From: Vreelandella sedimenti
Lineage (GTDB): Bacteria > Pseudomonadota > Gammaproteobacteria > Pseudomonadales > Halomonadaceae
Length of the DNA: 64,000 nucleotides
Direction: 5' to 3'
Assembly (NCBI RefSeq): GCF_013416325.1
Contig: NZ_JACCGK010000006.1
Coordinates: forward strand, 219,219-283,218
The translations under genes and the position numbers were made by a program. Shown one piece after another: positions 27,197 to 36,792 of the stretch (positions are counted from its first letter, which is position 1; each line of letters begins with the position of its first letter). The notes under the pieces were generated by a model. It was given only the letters and a program-made list of their open reading frames with translations, was not told the DNA's origin and did no database searches.

Positions 27197-27222
27197 AGCC
27201 CCGCCATTGAGCGGGGCTTTTT
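27197..27222 (+). terminator. Intrinsic terminator after the SLC13 gene
   Basis: AGCCCCGC and GCGGGGCT form a perfect 8-bp stem around CATTGA, followed by TTTTT. It ends the SLC13 transcript before sbcD. Confidence 0.9.
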
Positions 27223-27313
27223 GTCGGTCGTTTATGTAGGTGGGGAGTTTTGTGGGTAGATTGAGTATCGGGTTGTTATCATGCCGCTACACTATTTTTT
27301 TGCTGAGCCCGTT

Positions 27314-28462
27314 ATGCGTCTACTTCATACCGCCGATTGGCACCTGGGGCGGCTGTTCCACAACCTGTCGTTGCTGGATGATCAGCGCCATGTGCTCGAC
27401 CAGCTTATCGAGATTATCGACCGGGAAAACGTCGATGCGGTGCTGATCGCGGGCGATATCTACGACCGTTCGGTGCCGCCTGCGGCGGCGGTAACGCTGT
27501 TGGATGAGGTGCTCCACGCGCTCTGCGAGGAGCGCAAGCTGCCGGTGATCATGATCTCGGGCAATCACGACGGTGCCGAGCGGCTTCGTTTCGGCGCGCG
27601 TCACCTGCGCAAAGCAGGGTTGCATATTCTTTCCGACCTAGTCGATTTTGTCACACCTGTAACGCTGACGATTAAGGGCGCTGAGATGGATGTGTTTGGC
27701 ATTCCCTACGCTGACCCTGAGCATGTGCGCAGCCAGTTTAACGTGGAGGTGCGCGATTTTGACAGTGCCCACCGCTACCTGGTTGAGCGCATCGAAGAGC
27801 AGCGTCACCCTACACGCCCCTGCATATTGATGAGCCACTGCTTTGTGGATGGCGGCAGCGCCTCTGATTCTGAACGCCCGCTGACCCTGGGCGGCGCCGA
27901 AAGCGTCGCCTGGGAGCCTATGCAAGGCTTTGACTATGTGGCGCTTGGCCACCTTCACGGCCCCCAGTACCGTGGCGGCGAGCATATTCGCTACAGCGGC
28001 TCGCTGCTCAAATATAGTTTTTCCGAAGCCAGCCAGCGTAAAGGCGTGACGCTGGTGGATATTGATGCGAGCGGCGTCACCAAGATCGAGCAGATACCCC
28101 TCATACCCAGTCGTGAAGTTCGCGTATTAGAGGGCAAGATCGATGCGTTGATTGCCGAGGGGCGAACAGACGCAAATGCCGACGACTACCTGCTGGTGCG
28201 GCTTACCGATCGCCACGCCATTCTCGACCCCATGGGCAAGCTGCGTGAGGTGTATCCCAACGTGCTACATATCGAGAAGCCCGGCATGCTGGATGCCCAG
28301 GGTAATCAGCAGCTTGACCGTGAGCGGCTGAAGTTCAGCGCACTGGATATGTTCAGTGACTTTTTCGCCCAAACCAGCGGTGAACCCATGACCGGCCAAC
28401 AAGCCGAGGCGATAAGCGAACTGATAGGTGAGCTTAGCCGTGACGAAGAGGTTCAGGGATGA
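27314..28462 (+). CDS. sbcD: Nuclease SbcCD subunit D
   Basis: A 382-residue Mre11-family nuclease. I use ATG 27314 (MRLLHTADWHLG), the normal family start, rather than the in-frame ATG at 27281. Phosphoesterase motifs in order: HTADWHLG (5-12), AGDIYDRS, ISGNHDGAERL, MSHCFVDG and LGHLHGPQ, which together hold the two manganese ions. With SbcC it cleaves hairpins, protein-capped ends and long palindromes during DNA repair. Its stop overlaps the sbcC start by four bases (ATGA). Confidence 0.96.
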   Translation: MRLLHTADWHLGRLFHNLSLLDDQRHVLDQLIEIIDRENVDAVLIAGDIYDRSVPPAAAVTLLDEVLHALCEERKLPVIMISGNHDGAERLRFGARHLRKAGLHILSDLVDFVTPVTLTIKGAEMDVFGIPYADPEHVRSQFNVEVRDFDSAHRYLVERIEEQRHPTRPCILMSHCFVDGGSASDSERPLTLGGAESVAWEPMQGFDYVALGHLHGPQYRGGEHIRYSGSLLKYSFSEASQRKGVTLVDIDASGVTKIEQIPLIPSREVRVLEGKIDALIAEGRTDANADDYLLVRLTDRHAILDPMGKLREVYPNVLHIEKPGMLDAQGNQQLDRERLKFSALDMFSDFFAQTSGEPMTGQQAEAISELIGELSRDEEVQG

Positions 28463-31400
28463 CACCGCTAACTCTTACCATGCAGGCGTTTGGACCCTTT
28501 GCAGGTAGTGAGACCATTGACTTCACCGCGCTGGGAAGAAGCCCACTGTTTTTGATTAATGGCCCTACCGGCGCCGGTAAAAGCTCGATTCTCGATGCCA
28601 TCTGTTTTGCACTTTACGGGCAAACCACGGGCAATGAACGTGATCCGGCGCAGATGCGCTGCGACCAGGCTGACGCTTCGCTGCTAACGGAAGTGACGCT
28701 GGATTTTCGTCTGCGAGGCGTGGATTACCGGGTTCGCCGCGTGCCCCAGCAGGAGCGTCCCAAGGTGCGCGGCGAAGGGACGACCACTCATAACGCTGAA
28801 GCCCAGCTGTGGCGATTAAAGGCAGAGGGTGAAGTGGAATCTTGCCTGGTAGCACGCAGGGTCAATGATGCTACTGCGGAGTTGCAAACCCTGATCGGCT
28901 TGGATGCCAACCAGTTTCGTCAGGTGATGGTGCTACCCCAGGGCAAGTTCCGTGAACTGCTGCTGGCAGGCTCCAAAGAGCGCGAAGTGATTTTTTCCCA
29001 GCTGTTTCAAACCCAGATTTTTCAGCGAATCGAAGAGCGCCTGCGCACCCAGGCCAATCAAATCGAGCGGGCAGTGAGTGATCATCGCCAGCATATCAGC
29101 GGCATCCTCGTCGGTGGGGAGCTTGAGAGCGAAGCCGCGTTAGCGCAAGAGCTTGAAGGGCTGACACCCCAGGTAGACCAAGCGCGGCAACGCTTTGAAA
29201 CCGCGCAGCAGCAGCGCCGTAGCGCCGAAAAACAGCGCGATGAGGCCTTGGCGCTACAGCGTCAATTTGAGGCCCGCGATCGGCTGGCGGCGGATAAAGC
29301 CCGTCATCTTGAGCAGCATAAACAGATAGAAAGCACTAAGGAGCGCTTAGCGCAAAGCACTCACGCCCAGGCGCTGCGCCCCCAGAGGGCTGCCTTAGAC
29401 CAAGCGCAGCAGACGCTGACCACCGCCCAGGCCGATCAGCGGCAGGCGCAAGCCGCGTTAGCCACTCAACGTACTAACGCCGAACAGGCGCAGCAGGCGT
29501 TAGAAATGGCCCGCCAGCGTCAGGCAGAGCTCCCCGCGCTCCGGGAACGGCATCGCCAATTAGGCGAATTTATTCATAAAAGCCAGCAATTAAGCGAGTT
29601 GCAGGCGCTTTTCCAAACGGCGCAGGCCTCCTGGCAACAAGCCGATGGTGCGCTCAAGCGTGATGAGGCGCAGCTAGATAACATTCGTCAGCAGGGCGAA
29701 GCGATAAGCGTTAATTTGGAACGCTTACAGACAGAATTTCAGCAACTGGCCAGTGCCCCCGCTGAGCTAAGCCGCCATAACGACCTGCTGACCCAGCGCC
29801 AAGAGCTGGATGAACTCACCCGGCAAGCGCATGAGTTAACCAGGCAACAGCAGCAGGCGACGGAGGCACTCAACCGCCAGCAAAGAGAAGCAGAACGAGC
29901 GCAGCGCCACGCCACTGAGCAAGAGATGCGCTGGCACCAGGGGCAGGCCGCGCTGTTAGCGCTCACCCTTGAACAGGATGTCCCTTGCCCGGTGTGCGGC
30001 AGCTTGGAGCATCCAGCCCCAGCGGTTAACAGTGCCGACGTGGTCAGCCAAGCGCAGGTTGAAGAAGCCAGGGCGGCGCAAGAGCAGGTTCGTCAAGCAC
30101 AGCAGAGCGTCGAGCGTCACCACCATCAGCTCACTCAGCAGATTAACTACAATACAGAGCAGGCCCAGCGGCTTACCCAACAGCTAGGTGAGTGGGCTAG
30201 CCAACCGCTGGCTGAGCTGCAAAATGCCTGCGAGGGCTTGCGCCGCCAAGTGCAGCGCCGGGAAAACGTTGAGGGTGAGATTAGCCAGCAAACCGCCGCT
30301 CGCGAAGCGCTGCGTCGCGAGTGGGGCGCGCAGGATAAGCAGCTTAAAACCCAGCGGCCTGCGGTGGAAAAGGCGAAAGAGGACGCGTTGCGCCTGGAGA
30401 GTCAGCGCGATCAGCTTAGCCAATCGCTGCCGGAAGATGCCCGCGACCCTGAGGCGATGCGCCGAACCCTCACTGAGCTTGAACACCAGATCGCACAACT
30501 TGAAAAAGCCTGGGAGAGCGCCCAGCAGATGCTCTCGACCAGCCAAACCCAACTGGCACGGGCGGAAGAGCAGCTACGCGGAGCGAACGAACGAATCGGA
30601 CGCAGCGAGCAGTCGCTACAGCAGGTGCAAGCTGAGTGGCAAGCCGCCTTGCAGACCAGCCCCTTTGAAGATGAAGCGGCGTTTCAGGCTGCGCGGTTGG
30701 ATGATACCCAGCGGCAAGAGTTGACTCACAAAGTAGAGGCGTACCAACGCCGCCTGGCCGAGCTTGAAGGCGCGCTGGAGAACTACCAAACCCAGCTTAC
30801 GGAAAAAACGCCGCCGAATATGGCCGCGCTGACCAGCCTAACCGAGGCCGCCCAAGTAGAAGAGAACACCCAGCTAGAGGCGTGGCGGGGACTGGATGGA
30901 AGACTGACCACGCTTCGCGGCATTCGTCAAAAGCTTGCGACTGCCCACACGGCGCAGGCAGAGCTCGAAGCCCAGTATCAGCTGTGGGGCACGCTCAGCG
31001 AGGTCGCTAATGGCCGTACGGGGCACCGTATTAGCCTGCAGCGCTTTGTGCTGGGTGTGCTGCTGGATGACGTATTGATTCAAGCTTCGGAGCGTTTGGT
31101 GCGCATGAGCCGCGGGCGTTATCAGTTGGTGCGTCGGGAAGATCCCTCCAAAGGTAACAGAGCGTCGGGTCTGGAGCTTGATGTGGCCGACACCTACACC
31201 GGCAAGAACCGTTCGGTAGCGACACTCTCTGGCGGGGAGTCGTTTATGGCCGCGCTCTCGCTGGCGCTAGGGCTCTCGGATGTAGTACAGGCGTACGCTG
31301 GCGGTATTCAACTGGATACGCTATTTATCGATGAGGGCTTTGGCAGCCTGGATCAGGATGCGCTGGATCAAGCGATTGCCATGCTCAGCGAACTGCAAAT

Positions 31401-31524
31401 GGGCGGGCGCATGATCGGGGTGATCTCCCATGTCAGCGAACTCAAAGAGCAAATGCCAGTCCGTATAGACGTAAGTGCCAGCCGCCACGGGAGCTCGGTG
31501 GAAGTGAAGGGCGTACTTCTCTAA
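28459..31524 (+). CDS. sbcC: Nuclease SbcCD subunit C (SMC-like ATPase)
   Basis: A 1021-residue ATPase with two nucleotide-binding lobes separated by a long antiparallel coiled coil rich in Gln, Ala and Glu. Walker A is INGPTGAGKSSILDAICFAL (about 34-53), the zinc hook CPVC lies at about residue 510 midway along the coil, and the C-terminal lobe carries the signature TLSGGESFMAALSLALGLSD and Walker B DTLFIDEGFGSLD. It pairs with SbcD as Rad50 pairs with Mre11. The length matches the gammaproteobacterial protein. Translationally coupled to sbcD. Confidence 0.96.
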   Translation: MTPLTLTMQAFGPFAGSETIDFTALGRSPLFLINGPTGAGKSSILDAICFALYGQTTGNERDPAQMRCDQADASLLTEVTLDFRLRGVDYRVRRVPQQERPKVRGEGTTTHNAEAQLWRLKAEGEVESCLVARRVNDATAELQTLIGLDANQFRQVMVLPQGKFRELLLAGSKEREVIFSQLFQTQIFQRIEERLRTQANQIERAVSDHRQHISGILVGGELESEAALAQELEGLTPQVDQARQRFETAQQQRRSAEKQRDEALALQRQFEARDRLAADKARHLEQHKQIESTKERLAQSTHAQALRPQRAALDQAQQTLTTAQADQRQAQAALATQRTNAEQAQQALEMARQRQAELPALRERHRQLGEFIHKSQQLSELQALFQTAQASWQQADGALKRDEAQLDNIRQQGEAISVNLERLQTEFQQLASAPAELSRHNDLLTQRQELDELTRQAHELTRQQQQATEALNRQQREAERAQRHATEQEMRWHQGQAALLALTLEQDVPCPVCGSLEHPAPAVNSADVVSQAQVEEARAAQEQVRQAQQSVERHHHQLTQQINYNTEQAQRLTQQLGEWASQPLAELQNACEGLRRQVQRRENVEGEISQQTAAREALRREWGAQDKQLKTQRPAVEKAKEDALRLESQRDQLSQSLPEDARDPEAMRRTLTELEHQIAQLEKAWESAQQMLSTSQTQLARAEEQLRGANERIGRSEQSLQQVQAEWQAALQTSPFEDEAAFQAARLDDTQRQELTHKVEAYQRRLAELEGALENYQTQLTEKTPPNMAALTSLTEAAQVEENTQLEAWRGLDGRLTTLRGIRQKLATAHTAQAELEAQYQLWGTLSEVANGRTGHRISLQRFVLGVLLDDVLIQASERLVRMSRGRYQLVRREDPSKGNRASGLELDVADTYTGKNRSVATLSGGESFMAALSLALGLSDVVQAYAGGIQLDTLFIDEGFGSLDQDALDQAIAMLSELQMGGRMIGVISHVSELKEQMPVRIDVSASRHGSSVEVKGVLL

Positions 31525-31653
31525 CGCCGCATGGCCGAGAGCCAGCAGTTTTCTTACAAGGCCTGGTTCATGCTGCGTTCATATAGCGTGTTTTATAAAG
31601 TGAATGAATCGTCAAACGAGCCCTAAAGATACTATCTACTTAGGAGTACAAGA

Positions 31654-32400
31654 ATGAACGCAAGCAAAATTTTACAGCAACTGATGCAGCAAGCCGGCGG
31701 AAGTCAGAAGGGCGGCAGTAGCAGTGGCGTCGATGTTAAAGGCATGCTGAGCGGGCTCTCTAAGCAGCTAGGTGGTGGCAGTAGCAGCGGTCAAGGTGGC
31801 GGCTCCTCCAGTGGCTTTGATGTTAAGAGCCTGCTCGGCGGCGGTGCCATGGGAATGTTGGTTGGCTCCAAGCGCGGCCGCAGCATGGGTGGCAAAGCGC
31901 TGAAATACGGCGCCATTGCTGGGGTGGGCGTGCTGGCATGGAAAGCGTGGCAGAGTTCTCAGGCGGCAAAAAATGGCAATGCCCAGCAAAATACGGCCCA
32001 GAATGCGCCAGAGGGCGAGCGAGTAGAAGTGCTTAGCGGTGAGTACCAGGAACGACGCAGCCTGGAACTATTGCAGGCGATGATCATGGCTGCCCGAGCC
32101 GATGGCCATATTGATGAGCAGGAGCAGGCGCTGATTACCGAGCAGATTGACGCCCTAGGCGCCGACCAGGAGATGCATAATTGGGTGGAGCAGCAGTTAA
32201 AAGCACCGCTGGATGCCCAAGCGCTGGCCCGCGAAGCGGACTCCCCACAAGCGGCCCGTGAAATGTACCTGATCAGCGTGGCCGTGACCGATGATCAAAA
32301 CCCCATGGAGCGCGCCTGGCTCGACCAGCTAGCCAGTGCACTTAACTTGCCCAAAGAGATGACCGACGAACTTGAGCTTCAAGCGCAGCAGGCGGGTTAA
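31654..32400 (+). CDS. YebE-like DUF533/TerB-fold inner-membrane protein
   Basis: A 248-residue protein with a good AGGAG ribosome binding site. Residues 1-65 are Gly/Ser-rich and contain two copies of a GSSSG(V/F)DVK(G/S)(M/L)L element. A short hydrophobic segment follows (GAIAGVGVLAWKAW, about 90-103), then an acidic all-helical TerB-like domain from about residue 130 (MIMAARADGHIDEQEQALI) that resembles the tellurite-resistance TerB fold. The E. coli homologue YebE has no firmly assigned function, though envelope-stress induction is reported for that family. Its stop overlaps the pgpA start (TAATG). Confidence 0.82.
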   Translation: MNASKILQQLMQQAGGSQKGGSSSGVDVKGMLSGLSKQLGGGSSSGQGGGSSSGFDVKSLLGGGAMGMLVGSKRGRSMGGKALKYGAIAGVGVLAWKAWQSSQAAKNGNAQQNTAQNAPEGERVEVLSGEYQERRSLELLQAMIMAARADGHIDEQEQALITEQIDALGADQEMHNWVEQQLKAPLDAQALAREADSPQAAREMYLISVAVTDDQNPMERAWLDQLASALNLPKEMTDELELQAQQAG

Positions 32401-32888
32401 TGCTGGATACGGTTAATTTTTGGCTAGCTACCGGCTTTGGGCTGGGGCTAGCGCCGATGGCGCCGGGTACCTTTGGTTCACTTTTAGGTATCCCACTAGC
32501 ATGGTGGCTGCTGAGCCGCCCGCTGGTTCAGCAGGGCGCTATCATCGCTGCTCTGCTGGTACTTGCAGTGCCGGTTTGCCACGTCGCCGCATGGCACTAT
32601 GACGGTTTGGATCATGGCAGCATCGTCGCTGATGAGTATGTGGCGTTCCCGCTGGCGGTAATCGGTTTGCAGGCAGCACGCCAGCCGCTGGTCATGGCAC
32701 TGGCATTCGGTGTTTTCCGTTTTTTCGATGCGCTGAAACCGATGCCGATTCATCTGGCAGAGTATGTTCATGGCGGTTTTGGCATTGTTTTGGATGATGT
32801 TATCGCGGCGTTGGTGACATGGGTGGTCATGGTGATTGGGCTAAAGCTTTGGCAGCGTCGAACCTCGGGGCAGCAGTTAAACTCGTAA
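32400..32888 (+). CDS. pgpA: Phosphatidylglycerophosphatase A
   Basis: A 162-residue membrane phosphatase that dephosphorylates phosphatidylglycerol-phosphate to phosphatidylglycerol. The N-terminal GLGLAPMAPGTFGSLLGIPL (about 12-31) is the PgpA hallmark; the acidic VADEYVAFPLAV near residue 78 and RFFDALKPMPIH near 108 are the other conserved blocks. The start codon overlaps the upstream stop by one base, so it is likely co-translated with the YebE-like gene. A strong bidirectional hairpin follows. Confidence 0.93.
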   Translation: MLDTVNFWLATGFGLGLAPMAPGTFGSLLGIPLAWWLLSRPLVQQGAIIAALLVLAVPVCHVAAWHYDGLDHGSIVADEYVAFPLAVIGLQAARQPLVMALAFGVFRFFDALKPMPIHLAEYVHGGFGIVLDDVIAALVTWVVMVIGLKLWQRRTSGQQLNS

Positions 32889-32907
32889 TAGGACTCGCAA
32901 CGAAAAA

Positions 32908-32941
32908 AGCGCCGCTAGTCTAATAAAAAGCTAGCGGCGCT
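32908..32941. terminator. Bidirectional terminator between pgpA and the aldehyde dehydrogenase gene
   Basis: AGCGCCGCTAG and CTAGCGGCGCT form a perfect 11-bp stem with a 12-base loop. An A-run precedes and T-rich sequence follows, so it can work for both convergent transcripts. Confidence 0.85.
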
Positions 32942-32981
32942 CTATGTTATCTATCGCTCACGATTGTGAGAGATTATAGCT

Positions 32982-34364
32982 TTACTCTTGTACGACAATC
33001 ACCGACTTGGCATTGACGAACTCGTGCATGCCGAAGCCACCGTGCTCGCGACCATAACCGGAGTTTTTAACACCGCCGAAAGGCATTTCCGGGGTAGCGA
33101 CACCAAAGCCATTGATAAACACCATGCCGGTATCAAAGTACTTGCTGGCAAGCTCGGTGGCGCGTTTCACATCTTTAGAGATGATACCGCCGCCCAGGCC
33201 GTAACGGCTGTCGTTAGCAATGCGCATGGCGTCTTCATCATCTTTGGCACGAATCAGCGCAGCGACGGGGCCAAACAACTCGTCGTCGTAAGCGGGCTGG
33301 CCGGGGGTGACGTTGTCCAGCACAGTGACCGGGTAAAACGCGCCCTTACCGGATGGCTTTTCGCCACCGCAGAGAATCTTCGCGCCTTTACGCACGCTCT
33401 CTTCCACTTGTTCGTGGAGGCCATCGCGCAGATCCACACGAGCCATGGGGCCCAGGTCGCTGCCTTCTTGAGTCGGGTCACCCGCTTTAAGCGACTGCAT
33501 GCGTTCTACATAGCGCTTTTTAAACGTTTCGTAGTTCTTTTCAGTGACCACAAAACGCTTGGCCGCGACGCAGGTTTGACCGCCGTTGTAGACCCGCCCC
33601 TGGACGCAGGTATCGATGGCGACATCCATATCGGCGTCATCGAGCACCAGGTAGGCGTCGTTAGAGCCCAGCTCAAGCACGGTCTTTTTAAGATGCTCAG
33701 CCGCTTTACCGGCGACTTTACGGCCTGCGCCATTGCTACCCGTTAGCGTTACGCCACGTACCGCAGAATGAGCAATCACTTCATCAGAAACATCGTGAGA
33801 GATCACCAGCGTACGGAAGACGTTTTCCGGAAGACCTGCTTCGCGGTAGATTTTTTCCAACAGCAAGCCGCTACCGGTTACGTTTTCAGCGTGTTTTAGC
33901 AGTACGCCGTTACCCGCCATGATATTGGCGATGGAGTAACGTACCACCTGATACGCTGGGAAGTTCCAGGGCTGAATGCCGTAGATTACACCCATCGGTG
34001 AGTAGGTCACGAAACCGCGTTCGCCGTTGCCAGGCTGACGCTCATCGTCGGCTAGCTTTTTGGGGCCATGCTCAGCGGTGTAGTCACAGATGCCGGTGCA
34101 AAGATCGACTTCCTGGCGGGCCTCAGAGGGCAGTTTACCCATCTCTTTGACCATCAGATCGGCAAGCTCGTCTTTATGCTTTTGCAGTGCTTGGCCAATG
34201 GCTTTGACCGTTTTAGCGCGGCTTTCCAGCGATTCTAGGCGCCAATCGAGAAACGCCTCGTAGCAGGCATCCCCTATCTGCTTGGCTTCCGCGCTGCTCA
34301 TTAGCGTATAGGTTTCGAGGGTTTCACCATTGGTGGGATTGATCGTCTTGATACTGTTGCTCAT
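32982..34364 (-). CDS. NAD(P)-dependent succinate-semialdehyde dehydrogenase-like aldehyde dehydrogenase
   Basis: A 460-residue ALDH-superfamily enzyme. The catalytic cysteine is C265 in NGGQTCVAAKR and the general base E231 in VLELGSNDAY; GIQPWNFPAYQV and the nucleotide-binding TLTGSNGAGRKV are also present. The compact N-terminus starting SIKTINPTNGE fits the Sad/GabD-like group that oxidises succinate semialdehyde. Its proximity to an amine/amino-acid FAD oxidoreductase and an amino-acid ABC importer hints at use in amine degradation, but a 237-nt gap and an IclR gene separate them, so it may be independently expressed. Confidence 0.85.
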   Translation of the reverse strand: MSNSIKTINPTNGETLETYTLMSSAEAKQIGDACYEAFLDWRLESLESRAKTVKAIGQALQKHKDELADLMVKEMGKLPSEARQEVDLCTGICDYTAEHGPKKLADDERQPGNGERGFVTYSPMGVIYGIQPWNFPAYQVVRYSIANIMAGNGVLLKHAENVTGSGLLLEKIYREAGLPENVFRTLVISHDVSDEVIAHSAVRGVTLTGSNGAGRKVAGKAAEHLKKTVLELGSNDAYLVLDDADMDVAIDTCVQGRVYNGGQTCVAAKRFVVTEKNYETFKKRYVERMQSLKAGDPTQEGSDLGPMARVDLRDGLHEQVEESVRKGAKILCGGEKPSGKGAFYPVTVLDNVTPGQPAYDDELFGPVAALIRAKDDEDAMRIANDSRYGLGGGIISKDVKRATELASKYFDTGMVFINGFGVATPEMPFGGVKNSGYGREHGGFGMHEFVNAKSVIVVQE

Positions 34365-34601
34365 AAGATCTCCTATCTATTGATCAACGTGGGGTCAAAG
34401 CGTCCAGCTCCAGGGCGCCTAATCGACCGGTCTACTTCTGTTGCTCAGCAACCTTAGTACAAAATGAGTGCCTCTGCATAATGAAGCCTTCACTGTCCGG
34501 CAGTGACACGATCAATCAGTTCCTTTAATTGCTCAAAGAATTTGTGTGGGCCTGTTTGTGTTGCTCTGAAGTGTAATAAAAACTCGGCTTAATCACTACC
34601 A

Positions 34602-35390
34602 TCAGCTACGCATGCGAGCGGCTTTGGTAATGGCGCGGGCGCACTCCATTAACAAGGGCGCGAGCTGTTCCAGGGCCCGCTCAAGGTTCCAGCGGCTGCT
34701 GGGCGTGGTGATGTGTACGGCGGCCACCGGCAAACCGGCGGCATTACGGATCGGTGCGGCAATGTTGATGTCGCCGAGAAAGTATTCGGCATCGTTCCAG
34801 GCGACCCCGCGTGAACGGCATTCGCGGATCAGCTCGCTGAGAGTGTCGATATCGGTAATCGTATTAGGCGTGTGGGCCTTTAGCTCGCAGGCGGTTAAAT
34901 ATTCGTGAACGCGGGTGTCGTCCAGCGCCGATAAATACGCTCTGCCAGAGGCGGAGCAGTACATCGGTACACTGCTGCCCACCGGCATATGAATGGGAAT
35001 GTAATGGCGGCTGGTAAAACGGGCCATGTAGATCATATCGAGCCCGCAGGGCTCGGTTAGCGACACGGTTTCCAGGCAGCTGTTGCTCAATTCCGAGAGG
35101 TAGGGGTTGGCGCAATCGACCAGTAAGTCGGCTTCTAGATAGTTGGCGGAAAGTGTCATCAAGCGGATGCCGAGCCGGTATTTGCGGCTGGCGGGTGCTT
35201 TGACCAGGTAGCCGAGTTGTTCGAGCGTGTGGGTGATGCGCTGCACCGAGCCCATGCTTAGCGCTGAAAACTTGGCGATTTCCGAGAGGCTGAGTTCGCT
35301 GTGTTGAGCATCAAACAGCTCAAGCAAAGCAAATGCTTTCTCCAGCGATTGATTGAACTGTGGCGAGCGTGGTTCGTTGGTGTGCTTCAT
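34602..35390 (-). CDS. IclR-family transcriptional regulator
   Basis: A 262-residue regulator starting at ATG 35390 (MKHTNEPRSP); an in-frame codon at 35438 is less likely. Residues about 20-85 form a winged HTH (LSLSEIAKFSALSMGSVQR, LEQLGYL), followed by an effector-binding IclR domain with YMARFTSRHYIPIHMPVGS and GRAYLSALDD. It lies 97 nt downstream of the FAD oxidoreductase gene on the same strand and probably controls the oxidoreductase/ABC transporter operon. The effector is unknown. Confidence 0.9.
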   Translation of the reverse strand: MKHTNEPRSPQFNQSLEKAFALLELFDAQHSELSLSEIAKFSALSMGSVQRITHTLEQLGYLVKAPASRKYRLGIRLMTLSANYLEADLLVDCANPYLSELSNSCLETVSLTEPCGLDMIYMARFTSRHYIPIHMPVGSSVPMYCSASGRAYLSALDDTRVHEYLTACELKAHTPNTITDIDTLSELIRECRSRGVAWNDAEYFLGDINIAAPIRNAAGLPVAAVHITTPSSRWNLERALEQLAPLLMECARAITKAARMRS

Positions 35391-35487
35391 GCTTTTATAG
35401 GGTTCCTTACGTGCTCCTCTTGGGTGGCGATACCGCAAGGGGAGCGTATCAACATCGAGCGTGTTGGCGTGGAAGCATCTGGGGCGT

Positions 35488-36780
35488 TTAGCGCTCCAGC
35501 CAGTCCCTGGCCCGATAATAATTGACCACCGCTTCTACATACAGCCTTTGTAGGCCGTGCATGGGAATCGGCTTAATGGGCGTGAGCGAAAAGGGCAGGG
35601 CTGCATCCATCGAGTGCTGCCCTAGCTGTTCTCCCAGCAACTTGCCAAGGTGGGTTCCCATGGCAACGCCACGGCCGTTATAGCCTAGCGCCACGGTGAG
35701 CCCTGGCTGGGGTTCGTGTACGTGGGGAAGCGAATCCTGGGTGATGGCGATGCGTCCTGCCCAGCGAAAGGCGATCTCAATGTCCTTTAGCTGCGGGTAG
35801 AGTTTGATGATGGCGTTTTCGAGATGCCGAAAGTCGCTGGGCTTCTGCGGGTCGTTGAAGGAGCCACGGCCGCCCATCAGCAGGCGGCCACCCTGGTCGC
35901 GGCGGAAGTAGAGCAGCAGCTTGCGGGCATCTGACGCCACTTCGCCACCGGGCAGAATATGATTGCCTTCCTCTGCCGTAAGGGGGCGGGTGGCGATCTG
36001 ATAGCTATTGGCGGCGATTAGGCTGCTGGCGAGTTTAGGTTGCAGATTGTCACTGTAGCCGTTGGTGCAGAGCAGAACCCGCTCTGCCTGAATTTCCGCA
36101 CCGCCTTCCGCCGTGACGCGCCAACGACCTTCGGCACGGGTAAGCGAGCTTACGCGAGTGTGTTCATGCAGCGTTGCTCCACTATCGTGCGCTGCCTGTG
36201 CCAGCCCGCGGGCGTAGGCTAGCGGATTCAACCCGCCAGCCCTAGGGTCTACCCAGCCGCCAAGATACTCTGAAGTGCCGAGACGCTCGGCGCACTGCTG
36301 CTGATCTAGCCAGGCGATATTTACGCCACGCGTTTGCCATTGGCGGGCACGGTATTCAATCGCTTTCAGGCTGGCATGGGTAGCAGCGGGTTGAATCCAG
36401 CCGCGCTGCTGTGCGTCGCAATCAATGTTGTGCTGCTTTATAAGGTCAAACACCACATCGGCATTGCGGGCAGAGAGCTCTATCATGCGTTGGCCGCGCT
36501 CTTCGCCATAGCGTGTGATGAGTTCATCTGGGTCGTATTTGAGGCCGGGAATGACTTGGCCGCCGTTACGGCCTGACGCGCCCCAGCCGATGCTCTCGGC
36601 TTCCAGTAAGGCGGTGCTTATGCCGCGTTTGGCGAGTGCCAGGGCGGCGGAAAGGCCGGTAAATCCGCCGCCGATAATCACCACATCGCTGTGCTGGGCA
36701 CTCTGCAGTGCTGGGTAGTCTCTGCCCGCGGGGGCTGTGTCAGCCCACAGGGAGGGGGGCATATGAGATGAGATTGCCAT
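35488..36780 (-). CDS. FAD-dependent amine/amino-acid oxidoreductase (OrdL/PuuB-like, DAO family)
   Basis: A 430-residue flavoenzyme. VVIIGGGFTGLSAALALAK (about 33-51) is the FAD-binding Rossmann motif, followed by ESIGWGASGRNGGQVIPG, the conserved block of the gamma-glutamylputrescine oxidase/OrdL group. GYNGRGVAMGTHLGKLLGE near the C-terminus closes the FAD site. It would oxidise a secondary or primary amine with release of an aldehyde or ketone. It is 12 nt downstream of the ABC ATPase gene, so the imported solute is probably its substrate; a polyamine conjugate or N-methylated amino acid is plausible but unproven. Confidence 0.85.
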   Translation of the reverse strand: MAISSHMPPSLWADTAPAGRDYPALQSAQHSDVVIIGGGFTGLSAALALAKRGISTALLEAESIGWGASGRNGGQVIPGLKYDPDELITRYGEERGQRMIELSARNADVVFDLIKQHNIDCDAQQRGWIQPAATHASLKAIEYRARQWQTRGVNIAWLDQQQCAERLGTSEYLGGWVDPRAGGLNPLAYARGLAQAAHDSGATLHEHTRVSSLTRAEGRWRVTAEGGAEIQAERVLLCTNGYSDNLQPKLASSLIAANSYQIATRPLTAEEGNHILPGGEVASDARKLLLYFRRDQGGRLLMGGRGSFNDPQKPSDFRHLENAIIKLYPQLKDIEIAFRWAGRIAITQDSLPHVHEPQPGLTVALGYNGRGVAMGTHLGKLLGEQLGQHSMDAALPFSLTPIKPIPMHGLQRLYVEAVVNYYRARDWLER

Positions 36781-36792
36781 CCTTGGTCTCCG